From assembly GCF_005116575.1 (NCBI RefSeq), contig NZ_SWCN01000009.1, positions 124,001-188,000 of the forward strand: a stretch of 64,000 nt of DNA. The letters run 5' to 3'. The stretch's first letter is position 1. Each line of letters starts with the position of its first letter. The notes below the pieces were generated by a model. The model did not search any database, was not told where the DNA came from, and saw nothing but the letters and a program-made list of their open reading frames with translations. The position numbers were made by a program, and so were the translations under genes. Source of the DNA: Desulforhopalus sp. IMCC35007 (lineage in GTDB: Bacteria; Desulfobacterota; Desulfobulbia; Desulfobulbales; Desulfocapsaceae). This document shows positions 54,208-63,327 of this stretch, in pieces.

Positions 54208-56481
54208 CTACCTCGTCAGCAAACGATACAACTCCACAAGCTTTCCAGGCAGCACATCCACATTATCGATAAAAATATAGTGCCCTCTCCCGAACATATG
54301 GCCAAGGTATTCGTGGGCCTGTTTATCAATAGTCACACAAAAAACGTGGATACCCGCTCCCCGGGCTTCCAATAACGCCTTTTTTGTATCTTCTATGGCA
54401 TAGGCCCCTTTGTAATCGTCGTAATCTTCTGGTTTTCCGTCAGAAAAAACAATGAGCAAGCGAATTTTGCTGTCACTTCTGATCATTTTCTGGATAATAT
54501 GACGAATAGGCGGCCCCATACGGGTGTATTCTTTCGGACTGATGGCAGCAATACGCCCCCGCACCCTCTCGCCATATACCTCTTGCAACTCTTTGACCGG
54601 GAAAACCTCACTTTTCGACCTGCGCATCCCCGAAAAACCATACACCGCATAGGGATCCCCCACAATTTCAAGAGCTTCTGCCATAAGAACAAGAGCCTCC
54701 TTTACCGCAGTACCGACCCATCCCTCCGTAGAATTTGACATATCAACCAGGAAATAGGTGGATATTTCCCTCTGGTTTCTCAGGAGTCGGAGAAAGAGTC
54801 GATCGGAAGGCACCAACCCAGCTTTTGCGTCCCCCACTGCATCCACAAGGGCGTCAAAATCTATTTCATCACCATATCGCCTTCGCCGGACAAATCGATT
54901 CTGGGTTCGCAGCATTTCAAACTGCCGGCGAATCCTATAGAGCTGCCCCTTATATTTGGAAAGTGTCTCTTCTATAAAATTAGAAGAAACAGGAGTTATG
55001 GCCTTTTCATAAAGGGTGCACCAGGCGCTCCTGTAACCTCCTCTCCTATAATCCCATTCATCATAGGCATGGCCACCTCGCCCTAAACCTTCCCCTTGGT
55101 ATTCAATCTTGGATTCAACGGCTTCGCGACTATTCACCCCCCTCCCGGCCATCCCTGTTGCAGCCTGAACATATGCTTCTGGAAGTTCTCCAAGGTCACC
55201 CTCGATATCACTGATGAGCGCCTTTAATTCTTCAGAGAGGTCTTCGCCACCATTATCAAGAAGCAAGTCAGCTCGCAATGGTTGCTGTTTCTGGCTGCTA
55301 TCCTCATTTTTAACAACAAGTAGAGTAGCATCTGCCTGTTCAGCAATACTTTCCATGGTAGATTGTTCCTGATTGGTTAAGCGGTCTTTTTCTTTTTCCT
55401 GTAATGCCAGCGCCATCAGAGCAACAAAGGCATTCATCTCGGCTTTCCTACGCTCTGAAATTACTGTTGTCGCTGCTGAAAAATCGAATTCACCAAGCAA
55501 CAGCGAAAAAGATCCAAAATCGCAACTTCCAGGTATCGTAGAAAAGTAGCTGTAAAAATCGGGAAGCAAAGCAAAAGCATTATCAACCACCAGCCGATCA
55601 AGGATCTGACACAATCTACGATCCAGATAATCTGCACTGTTCTCCCTCTCCTTTTCTTCGGTGATACTTCGTAAAAGAATAGCTTTGAGCAAGTTACAGT
55701 ATTCCAGACTATTTCCTGTAGCCAAAAGAGAATCTACGAGCTGCAGGCAAAGGCGTCTCGAGCCTCTTATTAACCCCGGCAAGGTGTCTGAGAGTCCTGC
55801 AAAGACCTTCACAAACTGCAAGACAGCAAAAAGTTCCCAAGCCTTATCGCGATCTGAATAAGACGAAAAATCAAAATGACTCCCACCTGCGCCAGTACTT
55901 GAAAAGGCGAGAGAATCTTCAAATACTCGAGAGTCTATATGGCCCCACTGCAAAGAGATCAGTAATTTATACAATAGAGTGTTTTCAGACTGACCGGTAA
56001 AAACTTCAAGATGATCCGGAATAAATATTCTTAGGGTGTCTGTTTGAGGTACAGGCGCCTCCACCAGTTCAATCCGCCTGCCTGAAATTCCATTGAGATA
56101 CAGTTGCATCCTCGAAGAGATCTGGGAAAAACTGACCCCGGACAGCCCATCAAATGGGTCCAGAAACATTTTTTCTGGTTCAGCCATAAACTTTCTTGCG
56201 GCAACTAGGCCACCGCTCTCATATAGACTCAGTATCTGTCTCGACCACTCCGTCATCAGGCCACTGGGAATCAAATCGACACAATGAACAGCATCGGTCA
56301 AATAGGCAAAACAGAGACTGTGACTGACCGGCCAAATCACTGACACCTGATCCAGAAGGTTATCAATACTTTCGTCATCGAGCTTCTGAACAGGATAAAG
56401 AACCTCATCTACCTCCCATTCATTAGGTAGTGATGGTGCGACAAGCTCGAAGAATCTTTCTTTAAGGATGTCAAGTCTCAT
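54208..56481 (-). CDS. norD: VWA-domain protein, NorD/CbbO-like
   Basis: 757 residues. A long alpha-helical N-terminal part is followed by an acidic/charged middle and a C-terminal von Willebrand A domain with MIDAS residues DMSNST (D-x-S-x-S), a Thr in EYTRMGPP and FSDGKPEDYDD. In the NorD/CbbO family this protein works with a MoxR-type AAA ATPase to activate a metalloenzyme. GAGGAAC precedes the start. The partner ATPase lies 16 bp upstream. No norCB or RuBisCO gene is in the window, so the client is unknown. Confidence 0.87.
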   Translation of the reverse strand: MRLDILKERFFELVAPSLPNEWEVDEVLYPVQKLDDESIDNLLDQVSVIWPVSHSLCFAYLTDAVHCVDLIPSGLMTEWSRQILSLYESGGLVAARKFMAEPEKMFLDPFDGLSGVSFSQISSRMQLYLNGISGRRIELVEAPVPQTDTLRIFIPDHLEVFTGQSENTLLYKLLISLQWGHIDSRVFEDSLAFSSTGAGGSHFDFSSYSDRDKAWELFAVLQFVKVFAGLSDTLPGLIRGSRRLCLQLVDSLLATGNSLEYCNLLKAILLRSITEEKERENSADYLDRRLCQILDRLVVDNAFALLPDFYSYFSTIPGSCDFGSFSLLLGEFDFSAATTVISERRKAEMNAFVALMALALQEKEKDRLTNQEQSTMESIAEQADATLLVVKNEDSSQKQQPLRADLLLDNGGEDLSEELKALISDIEGDLGELPEAYVQAATGMAGRGVNSREAVESKIEYQGEGLGRGGHAYDEWDYRRGGYRSAWCTLYEKAITPVSSNFIEETLSKYKGQLYRIRRQFEMLRTQNRFVRRRRYGDEIDFDALVDAVGDAKAGLVPSDRLFLRLLRNQREISTYFLVDMSNSTEGWVGTAVKEALVLMAEALEIVGDPYAVYGFSGMRRSKSEVFPVKELQEVYGERVRGRIAAISPKEYTRMGPPIRHIIQKMIRSDSKIRLLIVFSDGKPEDYDDYKGAYAIEDTKKALLEARGAGIHVFCVTIDKQAHEYLGHMFGRGHYIFIDNVDVLPGKLVELYRLLTR

Positions 56482-56497
56482 AGGTTCCTCATATCAA

Positions 56498-57313
56498 TCA
56501 AAACAGAGAGAGAACCATCTCATCCATTGCCGCGAGCAGCTCCGGGTCGTCCGTCAGACTTTCTATCATGGCATAACGGCAGGCATCTCTTGTGGAAATT
56601 CCACTTTGAATGAACCGTACAGTCTGAATGACCAGCCTGGTAGAGGCTCCCTCAAGCAAACCGGAATCTTTCAAGCCTCTTGTCATCACGGCAAGCTGCA
56701 CAAGTCGTGCAGCCAGAGCCTCTTCCGCTCCACTCTCCCCGCAGACAATCTGAACCTCAAGATCCTTTGGAGGATAATCAAAATTAAGAGAAACAAAACG
56801 TTGTCGGGTAGAAGGCTTAAGATCCTTCAAAAGACTCTGATAGCCTGGATTATAGGAGACGATGAGCATAAAATCTGCCGGAGCTTTAAAGATCTTTCCG
56901 AGTTTTTCTATGGGGAGTTCTCTTCTGTCATCGGTGAGCGGATGAATAACCACGGTCGTGTCTTTTCTTGCTTCAACGACCTCATCAAGATAACAGATAC
57001 CACCAGACTTCACTGCAAGTGTTAAAGGACCATCCTGCCAGACGGCCTCATTCCCCTTGACAAGATAGCGCCCCACAAGATCAGAAGTCGAAAGATCGTC
57101 ATGACAGGAAACGGTGATAAGTGGCAGGCGAAAACGCCAGGCAAGGTACTGAACAAAACGACTCTTGCCACATCCCGTCGGCCCCTTGAGCAAAAGAGGT
57201 AAGCTGTTTGCCTGGGCTGCCAGAGCAATCTCAATTTCCTTTCCCTGGGGGAGAAAAAAAGGTTCAGCAGTAATTCTATTTTCGTTAATTTTAAATCCTT
57301 GAAGGTCAGTCAT
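56498..57313 (-). CDS. norQ: MoxR-family AAA ATPase, NorQ/CbbQ-like
   Basis: 271 residues. Walker A GPTGCGKS (44-51), Walker B ICYLDEV, sensor VSYNPGYQ and arginine-finger region STRQRFVSLNFDYP match the NorQ/NirQ/CbbQ group. It acts as a chaperone motor with the VWA partner. The first gene of the norQ-norD-trx run; GGGAG lies upstream. Annotation as NorQ is by family; its substrate here is not known. Confidence 0.9.
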   Translation of the reverse strand: MTDLQGFKINENRITAEPFFLPQGKEIEIALAAQANSLPLLLKGPTGCGKSRFVQYLAWRFRLPLITVSCHDDLSTSDLVGRYLVKGNEAVWQDGPLTLAVKSGGICYLDEVVEARKDTTVVIHPLTDDRRELPIEKLGKIFKAPADFMLIVSYNPGYQSLLKDLKPSTRQRFVSLNFDYPPKDLEVQIVCGESGAEEALAARLVQLAVMTRGLKDSGLLEGASTRLVIQTVRFIQSGISTRDACRYAMIESLTDDPELLAAMDEMVLSLF

Positions 57314-57884
57314 CTACGATTTTTTCTCCCTGCGATCTGGTTAATCGATATAAAACAGCTGCAAAAAATAGCTAAGGTCGTCTAAAGCTGTGGATGCAGT
57401 GCAGTATCTAAAGAGGTTTTTCTTGGCAATCATCCGTAATACCCAACATCTACAGTCCAAAATATGACACATTGCCAAGGGACACAAGACAAACAAAGGT
57501 AATGGCAGCAATTTACCATGACAGCTTACAGGCAGCCCCGTGATTGCCAATCATCCCGCCAATAAAAAAAAATCAAATCATCATAGCCAATATTTTTGAG
57601 CCAATTTTTAACATCCCTTACGTTCCTTTCTTGACATCCCCAGATATATAAAGTATTTTTCTTCTCTTTTGATCTCTCGTCGACTAAAGGAATACTACCT
57701 GAAATATATAGGTTGCTTCTCAGTATTGTTCGTGGGAGAGGGGACAGAAACAAACTATCAGTGTCCGAAATACATTATTTTTTTACTCGTGCCAGAGGAT
57801 TTCATTTTTTTGATAGATGAAATTCGGTTGGTACTCATGCCCGTCCGACCCGGGCCAGAAACTATTTCATTGCAATAAAGTACT
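57314..57884. other. Divergent region between norQ and ffh
   Basis: 570 bp with no supported gene. It contains a good sigma-70 promoter for ffh (57631-57659). The ffh leader is then about 220 nt and holds a possible weak hairpin (GGACA at about 57741 with TGTCC at about 57761). Confidence 0.55.
57631..57659 (+). promoter_or_regulatory. Sigma-70 promoter of the ffh operon
   Basis: TTGACA (57631-57636), 17 nt, then TATTTT (57654-57659); a perfect -35 and a 4-of-6 -10. It faces ffh. Confidence 0.65.
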
Positions 57885-59240
57885 ATGTTTGAAAATTTAT
57901 CTGACAGACTTGAGGGAGTGTTTAAAAAGCTCCGCGGCCATGGCAAGCTTTCCGAAGAGAATATCGCTGAAGCTATGGCTGAGGTCCGCAAGGCCCTTCT
58001 TGAAGCTGATGTAAATTTCAAGGTTGCCAAAAGCTTTGTTGCAACAGTCACGGAAAAAGCGGTTGGTCACGAAGTTTCCAAAAGCCTTTCTCCGGGCCAG
58101 CAGGTCATAAAGATTGTTCATGATGAACTCGTTGCGCTGCTTGGCGGAACAACCAAGCAGATAGAGCTGGATGGCAGGCAGCCCGTGATAATCATGATGG
58201 CTGGCCTCCAGGGTTCAGGTAAGACAACAACCACTGGTAAACTGGCAAAGCTGCTCAAGGCCAAGGGTCGCAGACCATATCTCGTTCCTGCTGATGTGTA
58301 TAGACCTGCCGCCATTGAACAACTGCAGGTGCTTGGTGAAAGAGTCGGTGTTCCGGTACACCCATCGAACACAGACCAAAAACCCGTTGATATCTGTCAG
58401 AAAGCGCTCCTTGAAGCTGCAAAGCTGAATTGTGATACCATAATCATTGATACTGCAGGGCGACTGCATGTTGATGAAGCCCTCATGGGCGAGCTGAAAA
58501 ACATTCAATCAGCAATCCCGCTCTCGGAAGTCCTCTTTGTTGCGGATTCCATGACCGGACAGGATGCGGTAACAGTAGCGGATAAATTCAACAGTGACCT
58601 TGAAATCACTGGTGTTATCCTCACCAAGATGGAAGGCGATGCCAGAGGCGGTGCTGCTCTATCGATCAAAAATGTTACCGGAAAACCCATTAAATTTGTA
58701 GGTATCGGTGAAGGCCTGGATGACTTAGAGATCTTTCATCCGGAAAGGGTTGCATCTCGTATCCTCGGGATGGGAGATATTCTTACCCTCATCGAGAAAG
58801 CTGAAGCGGTTGTCGACAAGAAAGAAGCCGACAGGATTGCCAAAAAACTGCAGAAGAATCAGTTTACTCTGGAAGATTTTCTAGACCAGATACAACAAAT
58901 CAAGAAAATGGGTTCCCTTGAACAGATTCTTGATATGGTTCCAGGCATCAACAAGTTAAAAAAGCTCAAAGATGTCCCTAAGCCGGACGAAAAAGAACTG
59001 ACAAAGACGGAAGCAATTATCCGCTCGATGACAGCCAAGGAGCGAAAAAATCACTCGATTATCAACACCAGCAGACGAAAAAGGATTGCTGCAGGCTCTG
59101 GTACTCAGATCAGTGAAGTAAACAGAGTGCTCAAAAGCTACTCTGAGATGTTGAAAATGATGAAGAAAATGCGTGGAAAACCTGGCGCTATGACAGGAAT
59201 AAAACGCAGGAAATTGCCCAAAGGCATGAAAAAGAGATAG
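57885..59240 (+). CDS. ffh: Signal recognition particle protein Ffh
   Basis: A 451-residue SRP54 GTPase. The N domain is at 1-90, G domain motifs are GLQGSGKTTTTGKLA, DTAGRLHVDE and TKMEGDARGG, and a methionine-rich M domain at the C-terminus (MLKMMKKMRGKPG) binds 4.5S RNA and signal sequences. It sends membrane proteins to the Sec machinery. The SD is poor; the start is set by the conserved MFENLSDRL N-terminus. Confidence 0.97.
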   Translation: MFENLSDRLEGVFKKLRGHGKLSEENIAEAMAEVRKALLEADVNFKVAKSFVATVTEKAVGHEVSKSLSPGQQVIKIVHDELVALLGGTTKQIELDGRQPVIIMMAGLQGSGKTTTTGKLAKLLKAKGRRPYLVPADVYRPAAIEQLQVLGERVGVPVHPSNTDQKPVDICQKALLEAAKLNCDTIIIDTAGRLHVDEALMGELKNIQSAIPLSEVLFVADSMTGQDAVTVADKFNSDLEITGVILTKMEGDARGGAALSIKNVTGKPIKFVGIGEGLDDLEIFHPERVASRILGMGDILTLIEKAEAVVDKKEADRIAKKLQKNQFTLEDFLDQIQQIKKMGSLEQILDMVPGINKLKKLKDVPKPDEKELTKTEAIIRSMTAKERKNHSIINTSRRKRIAAGSGTQISEVNRVLKSYSEMLKMMKKMRGKPGAMTGIKRRKLPKGMKKR

Positions 59241-59301
59241 ACTGTTCCTGAAACGGTTTTCAGGAAAATTAACCTACATATCAACCGGAGGATATACCGG
59301 A

Positions 59302-59547
59302 ATGGCAGTACGTATTCGACTCACTCGACTTGGCAGAAAGAAACAACCCTTCTACCGTATCATTGTTGCTGACAGCGAAAGCAAACGTGATGGTAAATTC
59401 CTTGACGTTGTTGGAACCTATGACCCTCTTCAGGATCCAGCAGTGATCAAGATTGATAACAGTAAATTACAGGATTGGTTGGGCAAAGGTGCTCTTCCAA
59501 CGACTACTGTGAAGAGCCTGATCAAAAAAGTAGCTGCTGAAGTTTAA
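59302..59547 (+). CDS. rpsP: 30S ribosomal protein S16
   Basis: 81 residues, full length, with AVRIRLTRLGRKKQPFYRIIVADS and the LDVVGTYDPL segment. GGAGG precedes the start. It stands in the usual ffh-rpsP-khpA-rimM-trmD-rplS order. Confidence 0.98.
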   Translation: MAVRIRLTRLGRKKQPFYRIIVADSESKRDGKFLDVVGTYDPLQDPAVIKIDNSKLQDWLGKGALPTTTVKSLIKKVAAEV

Positions 59548-59549
59548 AG

Positions 59550-59780
59550 ATGGAAGAACTGATAGCCACTATTGCCAAATCTCTGGTAGATAGCCCGGAT
59601 GATGTTAAAGTTGCACGAAGTGACGAAGACAGCAACGTCACAATTGAGTTGACTGTAGCTCCTGATGATCTGGGTAAGGTAATTGGCAAACAGGGACGAA
59701 CGGCTAGAGCATTGCGATCAATTCTCGCGGCTACGGCTGCCAGAGAAGAAAAAAGATCACGCCTTGAAATAGTAGAATAG
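59550..59780 (+). CDS. khpA: KH-domain RNA-binding protein KhpA (YlqC)
   Basis: A 76-residue single KH domain with the RNA-binding GKVIGKQGRTARAL loop. It starts 2 bp after rpsP ends, without a clear SD of its own, so it is likely translated by coupling. KhpA binds many RNAs and, in Gram-positives, partners KhpB in cell-envelope control. Confidence 0.93.
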   Translation: MEELIATIAKSLVDSPDDVKVARSDEDSNVTIELTVAPDDLGKVIGKQGRTARALRSILAATAAREEKRSRLEIVE

Positions 59781-59795
59781 CAGGTTTCATAGTCG

Positions 59796-60341
59796 ATGGA
59801 AATTCAGTATCCCAAAGACAAATACCTGCTTGTTGGTAAGGCGAGCAAACCTCACGGCCTGCGTGGTGAGGTAAAGGTATACTGTTACTCCGGCCAGCCA
59901 GAAAACTTTCTTGCCTACAAAGAGCTTACTCTTTGTGATCCAAAAGGAAATATTACTGGCCCGATTGCTGTCTCTAGCACGCGTGTTCAGGGCAAGATGG
60001 CTGTGGTGAAACTTGCAACGGTTGTTGACCGTAGCGCAGCCGAAAATATTGAAGGTTTTCTGGTACTTCTTCTTAAGGAGGATTTACCTGAGACAAAACC
60101 CGGTGAATACTACTGGCATCACTATCTCGGTAAATTACTCGTAGATATGGATGAGAAAATCATAGGTACTGTCAGCTCCTTATTTAATGGCGGTGCCCAG
60201 GATATTCTGGTTGTAGACACTGGTGACGGTGAGGTAATGGTTCCGGTCATAGACAGTTTTATCATCAAAGAAACTGAAGAGAGAATTGTTGTTGACCTGC
60301 CGCCCGGATTGCTGGAAATCAACGCTGACACCCTTGAGTGA
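59796..60341 (+). CDS. rimM: Ribosome maturation factor RimM
   Basis: 181 residues: an N-terminal RimM beta-barrel ([20 protein letters not shown]) and a C-terminal PRC barrel ([25 protein letters not shown]). It helps 16S rRNA processing in 30S head assembly. It precedes trmD by 16 bp. Confidence 0.95.
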   Translation: MEIQYPKDKYLLVGKASKPHGLRGEVKVYCYSGQPENFLAYKELTLCDPKGNITGPIAVSSTRVQGKMAVVKLATVVDRSAAENIEGFLVLLLKEDLPETKPGEYYWHHYLGKLLVDMDEKIIGTVSSLFNGGAQDILVVDTGDGEVMVPVIDSFIIKETEERIVVDLPPGLLEINADTLE

Positions 60342-60357
60342 AAACGTTGCAAACCAC

Positions 60358-61125
60358 ATGATTTTTGACATACTGACTATTTTCCCAGAGCTATTGGATT
60401 CTCCCTTACAGGAAGGGATCATCCGGAGGGCTCTGTTACAAAAATTGATTGAAGTCAATATCATAAACGTCAGGAGTTTTGCAACCGGGCCTCACTCCAT
60501 GACCGATGATCGGCCTTTTGGTGGGGGCGAGGGAATGGTCATGAAACCAGAACCTCTCGCGGAAGCCGTTGATAGTAGAAAAATGAAGGGTGGTAAAAAT
60601 GCCCGCGTTATTTTTCTAAGCCCTCAAGGCAAAACATATTGCCAGAGCCTTGCACAACAGCTTGCGGCTGAGGACCATCTCATTATGGTCTGTGGGCGAT
60701 ATGAGGGCGTTGATGAAAGATTTGTCGATCAGTATGTTGATAACGAAATTTCCATCGGGGATTTTATTTTGACGGGTGGAGAACTTGGTGCAATGGTGAT
60801 GATAGACTCCATCACCCGTTTGCTCCCTGGTGTGTTGGGCTGCAAAGATTCTGTTGAAAAAGATACATTCAGCAGAAATCTGTTAAAACACGCACAATAT
60901 ACCAGACCACGCTGCTTTAATAAAAGCGAGGTCCCTGAGGTGTTGCTGTCAGGCAACCATGAGCACATTGAACAGTACAGGTTTATTGATTCCGTCAAAC
61001 GAACCCTAAAAAAAAGACCTGAGCTGTTTATAAACGAAACTTTTTCAAACAGCGAGCGCAAGCTGCTGAAAACAGCAGGCCTGCTGAGCAGTGTTGAAAA
61101 AGCGCAACAAACCGGTAAAAATTGA
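60358..61125 (+). CDS. trmD: tRNA (guanine-N1)-methyltransferase
   Basis: A 255-residue SPOUT methyltransferase that makes m1G37 in tRNA. It has [12 protein letters not shown], the SAM-binding knot [12 protein letters not shown] and [16 protein letters not shown], and a C-terminal anticodon-binding part ([10 protein letters not shown]). ATG 60358 follows rimM; an in-frame TTG at 60334 would add eight residues. The end overlaps the next start. Confidence 0.96.
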   Translation: MIFDILTIFPELLDSPLQEGIIRRALLQKLIEVNIINVRSFATGPHSMTDDRPFGGGEGMVMKPEPLAEAVDSRKMKGGKNARVIFLSPQGKTYCQSLAQQLAAEDHLIMVCGRYEGVDERFVDQYVDNEISIGDFILTGGELGAMVMIDSITRLLPGVLGCKDSVEKDTFSRNLLKHAQYTRPRCFNKSEVPEVLLSGNHEHIEQYRFIDSVKRTLKKRPELFINETFSNSERKLLKTAGLLSSVEKAQQTGKN

Positions 61126-61691
61126 TGTCCAAAGGTAAGAGGTCTCTACATATTGCCTTGGTCCATCACCCGGTGGTCAATAAAAAAAGAGAAATAATCG
61201 GTTCTGCTGTGACCAATCTTGATATCCACGATATCGCCCGAACAGCCAGAACCTATGGGGTTGGAAGTTATTTTATATCTACCCCATATGAGGATCAGCA
61301 TGCGCTCGTAAATGAACTTTTAGAGCACTGGCAAAGCGGGTATGGAGCAACATATAATCCGGCTCGCAAAGAAGCCCTGGCAAGAGTTCGACCGGTTTTT
61401 TCAGTTGATGAGGCGGTCAGTTCTCTTACAAAAGAATATGGCCGGGCACCTCATCTGGTGACGACAAGTGCTCTGGAACAGGGGAACACCATAGGCTACG
61501 CTGAACTGAGAAAAAAAATTAATGAAAAAGAACCGGTTTTATTATTATTTGGAACCGCACATGGGCTTGCCCAGGAAATTTTAGAGCAGTGTGAATATAG
61601 TCTGCCCCCTATTAAAGGTGGTACAGACTACAACCATCTTTCTGTACGATCTGCAGCATCAATTATTATTGATAGATTGCTCGGATCATGA
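61125..61691 (+). CDS. SPOUT-family RNA methyltransferase, uncharacterised
   Basis: 188 residues. The N-terminus has IALVHHPVVNKKREIIGSAVTNLDIHDIART; the C-terminus carries LLLFGTAHGLAQEI and YNHLSVRSAASIIIDRL, a SAM-binding trefoil-knot pattern. It belongs to an RNA methyltransferase family often found between trmD and rplS in Desulfobacterota and some other phyla. Target nucleotide is unknown. The start overlaps the trmD stop (TGATG), indicating translational coupling. Confidence 0.82.
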   Translation: MSKGKRSLHIALVHHPVVNKKREIIGSAVTNLDIHDIARTARTYGVGSYFISTPYEDQHALVNELLEHWQSGYGATYNPARKEALARVRPVFSVDEAVSSLTKEYGRAPHLVTTSALEQGNTIGYAELRKKINEKEPVLLLFGTAHGLAQEILEQCEYSLPPIKGGTDYNHLSVRSAASIIIDRLLGS

Positions 61692-61763
61692 GATGATGAC
61701 AAAGAAACTATTTAACCGTTGGATAAGCTTTATCCACTGACACTTCAACCAATAGAAGACGTT

Positions 61764-62117
61764 ATGAGCACAATAATCGACAGAATAAATCAAGAGCAGT
61801 TGCGTATGGATCACCCTGAATTTCGTCCTGGTGACACTGTAAAGGTACATATCCGTATCATTGAGGGTGGAAAGGAACGTGTGCAGATTTTCCAGGGAAT
61901 TGTTATCAAGCGAAAGCGTGGTACCATGGATGCGAGCTACACCGTAAGAAAAATCTCCCACGGTGTTGGGGTTGAAAAAACTTTTGCTTTACACAACCCT
62001 CGTATAGAGAAAATTGAGGTTATAACCCGTGGTCGTGTTCGTCGTTCACGTTTGTACTACCTCCGCAATCTTACCGGCAAAGCTGCACGTATCCGCGAAC
62101 GCGGACTACCTCGCTAG
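61764..62117 (+). CDS. rplS: 50S ribosomal protein L19
   Basis: 117 residues with [33 protein letters not shown] and the end [19 protein letters not shown], the full L19. The conserved start MSTIIDRI is used rather than an upstream in-frame ATG. A strong terminator follows. Confidence 0.97.
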   Translation: MSTIIDRINQEQLRMDHPEFRPGDTVKVHIRIIEGGKERVQIFQGIVIKRKRGTMDASYTVRKISHGVGVEKTFALHNPRIEKIEVITRGRVRRSRLYYLRNLTGKAARIRERGLPR

Positions 62118-62132
62118 ATTGCAAACAAGATT

Positions 62133-62174
62133 ACAGTCACTGTCGTTATTTATTTAATTACAGTGACTGTTTTT
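62133..62174 (+). terminator. Intrinsic terminator after rplS
   Basis: ACAGTCACTGT and ACAGTGACTGT form a perfect 11-bp stem with a 16-nt AT-rich loop, then TTTT. Located 16 bp after the rplS stop; it ends the ffh-rplS transcript or lowers read-through to rnhB. Confidence 0.85.
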
Positions 62175-62200
62175 ACCAGGACCATTGGCCTGGTTTCAAT

Positions 62201-62839
62201 ATGATACAATTATTGTCTGACACCTCAATCGGTGAAGATAATTTCATATTTGAAAAAACACTGCGCAAACACGGATACCTGAGTATCGCCGGTTGTGACG
62301 AAGTTGGGCGAGGCCCCCTTGCCGGGCCTGTTGTTGCCGCTGCGGTGATATTACCAGATTGTGCAGACCCTTCTCTCTACCTTGACTCCAAAGTTCTTTC
62401 CCACAGCAAAAGAGAGTATCTTGCTCAGCTTCTTTTCGATCAGGGTGCACAAATTGGTGTTGGATTCGTTTCTGAATCTGAAATCGATCGTATAAATATT
62501 CTCCAGGCATCTCTTCTTGCAATGAAAATTGCAACAGAAAACCTTCCCGGTACTCCTGCTGATTTCCTTCTCGTTGACGGTAAATTTAAAGCGCCTGTTT
62601 GCATAGATCAGCAAACAATGATCAAAGGGGAAGCCAAAAGCGCCTCCATTGCCGCTGCCAGTATCATCGCCAAGGTTCGACGCGATCAATATATGATTTG
62701 CATGCATGAAAAATATCCCCAATATAATTTCGCCAACAACAAAGGGTACCCCACCAAAGAGCACCGAGCGGCACTCCAACAGCTCGGCCCCTGCCCAATC
62801 CATCGACGCAGCTTTAACGGGGTTGTAGATCATGCTTAA
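62201..62839 (+). CDS. rnhB: Ribonuclease HII
   Basis: A 212-residue RNase H2 that cuts RNA in RNA-DNA hybrids and removes misinserted ribonucleotides. The DEDD residues lie in GCDEVGRGPLAGPV, LLVDGKFK and AAASIIAKVRRDQYM. The end overlaps yraN by eight bases. Confidence 0.96.
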   Translation: MIQLLSDTSIGEDNFIFEKTLRKHGYLSIAGCDEVGRGPLAGPVVAAAVILPDCADPSLYLDSKVLSHSKREYLAQLLFDQGAQIGVGFVSESEIDRINILQASLLAMKIATENLPGTPADFLLVDGKFKAPVCIDQQTMIKGEAKSASIAAASIIAKVRRDQYMICMHEKYPQYNFANNKGYPTKEHRAALQQLGPCPIHRRSFNGVVDHA

Positions 62840-63209
62840 TATGCGCCAGTTACTTGGGCAAAACGGAGAAGCTGATGCATCTTCTTATCTTAGGAAAAAA
62901 GGTTATAAAATAATCACTACAAACTACCGATGTAAATACGGCGAAATTGACATCATTGCAAAAAATGATGAAGTTCTTGTTTTTATAGAAGTCAAGACCA
63001 GAGCAAGCAAAAAATTTGGTAGTCCGGCCGCCGCTGTTGATTTAAGGAAACAGATTCAGATTTCAAAAGCAGCCCATCACTATCTCTCTGAACTTGGCAA
63101 TGAGGAAGTCGACGCACGTTTTGACGTCGTGTCGGTTCTCGCCGAAAAAGATAAGAAATACAAAATCGAACATATTATCGATGCATTTGAATTCTGCCTC
63201 TTTAAATAG
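62832..63209 (+). CDS. yraN: YraN/UPF0102 family endonuclease-like protein
   Basis: 125 residues. The restriction-endonuclease-like core is GEIDIIAKNDEVLVFIEVKTR (D...E-x-K), followed by VDLRKQIQISKAAHHYL. Commonly encoded next to rnhB. Probably a Holliday-junction-like or other DNA-processing nuclease; the exact role is not known. It overlaps the end of rnhB. Confidence 0.93.
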   Translation: MLNMRQLLGQNGEADASSYLRKKGYKIITTNYRCKYGEIDIIAKNDEVLVFIEVKTRASKKFGSPAAAVDLRKQIQISKAAHHYLSELGNEEVDARFDVVSVLAEKDKKYKIEHIIDAFEFCLFK

Positions 63210-63327
63210 TGACACTAAGTGACATATACATATCAAATGAACAGTGTGGGCTCGTTACGAATATACTCATTTCGTTTAACACCCCTCCACACATTGCATT
63301 AAATAAATTTAGAGGTACAGTATTAGC

